From assembly GCF_033568475.1 (NCBI RefSeq), contig NW_027331840.1:124001-188000 (forward strand): a stretch of 64,000 nucleotides of DNA, read 5' to 3'. A model generated the notes under the pieces. The model worked only from the letters and a program-made list of their open reading frames with translations, ran no database searches and had not been told where the DNA came from. Source of the DNA: Henckelia pumila. Its lineage: Eukaryota > Streptophyta > Magnoliopsida > Lamiales > Gesneriaceae. This document shows positions 62,379-64,000 of this stretch, in pieces; positions within the stretch are counted from its first letter, which is position 1; each line of letters opens with the position of its first letter. The translations under genes and the position numbers were made by a program.

Positions 62379-62960
62379 TATATAAACGTGTATATATATA
62401 TATATGTATGTGTGTGTGTATGATGGAATATGAAGGGTTGTGTTGAGTGGCACAATTTCCATGCATGTTTTGCACTTCCAATGCACGACCTCTTGTGTGC
62501 TTTGACCAAGATAATATAATATACACACATACACAAAAATATTCTATTCCAACACCTTGAAGTGGCCGAACCTTGTGCCAAGAAATTCTCCAAGTTTTCT
62601 TTTCATTTTTGAGGGAGAAATAAAAGAAATCTCAATGCAAAATTCTCTAAATATTCTAGTGCATATTTAGAGCGGATCTAGATCGTCTAGTCGTGGACCT
62701 AATTCGGAGGCTCGAAGTATTGAATCCATTTTGAGCAAGGAGTGCTCTTGAAAGCTTGTAGATTGTATCTACCGTTTCAAGAGCCTAGTTGTTTATCAAC
62801 TTGGTTGGAGCCATAAATCAATCTTTGAGATTGATAGGTAAAATTCTAAACACCCTATGATTGTTTATGTTTTGAATACTACACAAGTGCTCAGATCTCT
62901 TTTGTTAAAAATTTTATATTTTCGCTGCGTTTTCGGGCACGAGTTAACCGATCCCCTTCA
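60817..62960 (+). repeat. 3' LTR of the copia element, 2144 bp
   Basis: Uninterrupted copy of the LTR, TGTTAGAG...CCCCTTCA, followed by the CTAGT duplication. It includes a (TA)n tract at about 62344-62372. Confidence 0.95.
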
Positions 62961-62965
62961 CTAGT

Positions 62966-63424
62966 GTATAGTTTGAAGATTCTGCATCAAGCGCCCCATA
63001 AAGCAAGACAATTCCTGGAGAAGAAAAATTGAGCTATTTTTTAACTTTTAAAACTAAATCACTTTAAAATAGTATACATTTAGTATTAGTATCACATCAA
63101 CCTCATAACAAACACTTGCTAAGACATAAAAAAAATTTCACAGTAAGAAACGGATCTCATCAATCTTATAACAAACACTTGGCAGCACATATTTAATCCA
63201 ACAAACGCACAATAAAGATAGAATGAATCAAAACTCTCAACACAATGAATTAACATCATTAACCTTGTTCTAATAAACCTCATCAACCTCATTCTTAGAA
63301 CGTATTAAATACGACGTAATACTTTTCGCATGAGATGTTGTCCTTAAACATTGTTAAAAAATATAGAGATATTTATGAATATACGTGAGATCTAAATTTT
63401 CTCACGAAAAAATAAATGTTAATA
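62966..63424. other. AT-rich intergenic
   Basis: No gene. It has two 'acctcataacaaacacttg' / 'aatcttataacaaacacttg' copies, a small local duplication at about 63100 and 63163. Confidence 0.5.
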
Positions 63425-63988
63425 CAATGTTTTTGAAACCGGATCGAACTGGCCGGTTCAACCTCTTCGACCGAGAACCGGTCGGTTCTCCGGTCCGAAA
63501 CAACTCCAAGAACCGAAAAACCGGTCAAACCGGTCAAAACCGATTGGACCAGCCATGAACCGGTTTTTCGAGTTTTTTTATTTTTTAAAAATTTAAAATT
63601 TTTTATTTTTAAAATTTTAAATTATATATTTAATATTTTTATATATAAATACACATTATTATTTAGAATTTTTATTTCATTTAAAAAATTATTTTAATAA
63701 TTATTATTATTTTTAATTTATTATTTAAATAATTTATAACTATAATTGATATTTTGAATATATTTACATATTTATTTAGCTTTCAAACTATGTTATATAT
63801 ATATATATATATATATTTTTGCCTATTTTATATAATTTTGGAATTTTTAAAATTCAAAATATATTATTTATTATATTAAATTATATAAACGGTTTTTTAG
63901 TTCGATCGTTCGGTTAAAACAGTCCGACCGGTTGGACCGTTTTTTTAGGTAAATCGGTTCGATCAAAGGTCCGATTATGAAAACACTG
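63425..63988. mobile_element. hAT-like repeat with ACCGGTT-rich ends
   Basis: Ends CAATGTTTTTGAAACCGGA and, on the other strand, CAGTGTTTTCATAATCGGA. The flanks TGTTAATA and TGTTAACC agree at six of eight positions, compatible with an aged 8-bp hAT duplication. The ends are packed with ACCGGTT/AACCGGT motifs in both orientations, the middle is pure AT-rich sequence. Non-coding. Confidence 0.6.
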
Positions 63989-64000
63989 TGTTAACCGATA

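Larger units (their letters stand above)
51073..62960 (+). mobile_element. Ty1/copia LTR retrotransposon, 5-bp TSD CTAGT, nested insertion
   Basis: Two LTRs start TGTTAGAGTAGGTGCC and end GATCCCCTTCA: 51073-55908 (interrupted) and 60817-62960. CTAGT flanks both sides (51068-51072, 62961-62965). The primer-binding site at 55910-55923 matches the initiator-Met type with one change. The polypurine tract AAGTGGGAGAT abuts the 3' LTR (60806-60816). Coding order is gag, protease, integrase, reverse transcriptase, RNase H, the copia order. By eye the first 540 bp of the LTRs differ at about 19 positions, mostly transitions, so the insertion is neither brand new nor ancient. Gag-pol is broken, so it cannot move on its own. 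Confidence 0.95.

Overview
The window is nuclear DNA of a flowering plant, most likely a eudicot. The evidence is AT-rich intergenic DNA, protein genes split by short GT-AG introns, plant-specific families (NIN-like transcription factor, dirigent protein, a MIR319 precursor) and a dense mixture of plant transposons. Some repeats look like ones I associate with Lamiales/asterids, but that is an impression only. No prokaryotic, organellar or CRISPR features were seen.

Left part (1-14.5 kb): a string of small transposons (SINE, large foldback, Helitron, a GGTCTC-type repeat) leads to a seven-exon HD-domain phosphohydrolase gene (4185-7053, minus). Next come a foldback element inside a TA tract, a hAT-type MITE with a perfect 8-bp target duplication, and a decayed copy of a mitochondrial dicarboxylate/tricarboxylate carrier (8862-9542, minus). 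A NIN-like (RWP-RK plus PB1) gene follows at 11607-14511 (plus). It carries a reading-frame break in its third exon and an altered RWPxRK motif.

Middle part (15-40 kb): the gene-rich core. It holds a 16-exon DAA1-type AAA ATPase (15143-22034, minus), a chloroplast-type CPBP/CAAX-like membrane protease (27428-31403, minus), a protein with 11 tandem Cys/His 'HGGG' repeats (32525-34501, minus; the family often mislabelled 'WRKY') and an intronless DIR5/DIR6-type dirigent protein (39009-39578, minus). Between the first two lie a Mutator-type MITE with a 9-bp target duplication, a deleted Ty3/gypsy remnant with 5-bp duplication, and a Helitron. From memory, the ATPase, HGGG-repeat and dirigent genes have their closest Arabidopsis relatives within a few genes of each other on chromosome 1 (At1g64110, At1g64140, At1g64160), so this looks like conserved microsynteny.

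Right part (40-64 kb): mostly repeats. The only gene I can support is a MIR319 locus (hairpin 46700-46880, minus, TATA box at 47191-47200). A Ty1/copia retrotransposon occupies 51073-62960. Its 5' LTR is split by a 2.7-kb solo LTR of another (probably gypsy/chromovirus) family, and its gag-pol is broken in several places. A hAT-like repeat closes the window.

The genes do not form a pathway. They are independent plant genes: organelle or membrane ATPase, plastid protease, lignan-type dirigent protein, nitrate-response-type regulator, and a microRNA that in other plants controls TCP genes. I found no clearly undescribed biological system. The most useful observations are the possibly dying NLP gene, the MIR319 locus, the carrier pseudogene, the HGGG array, and a set of small transposons whose target duplications are still readable.
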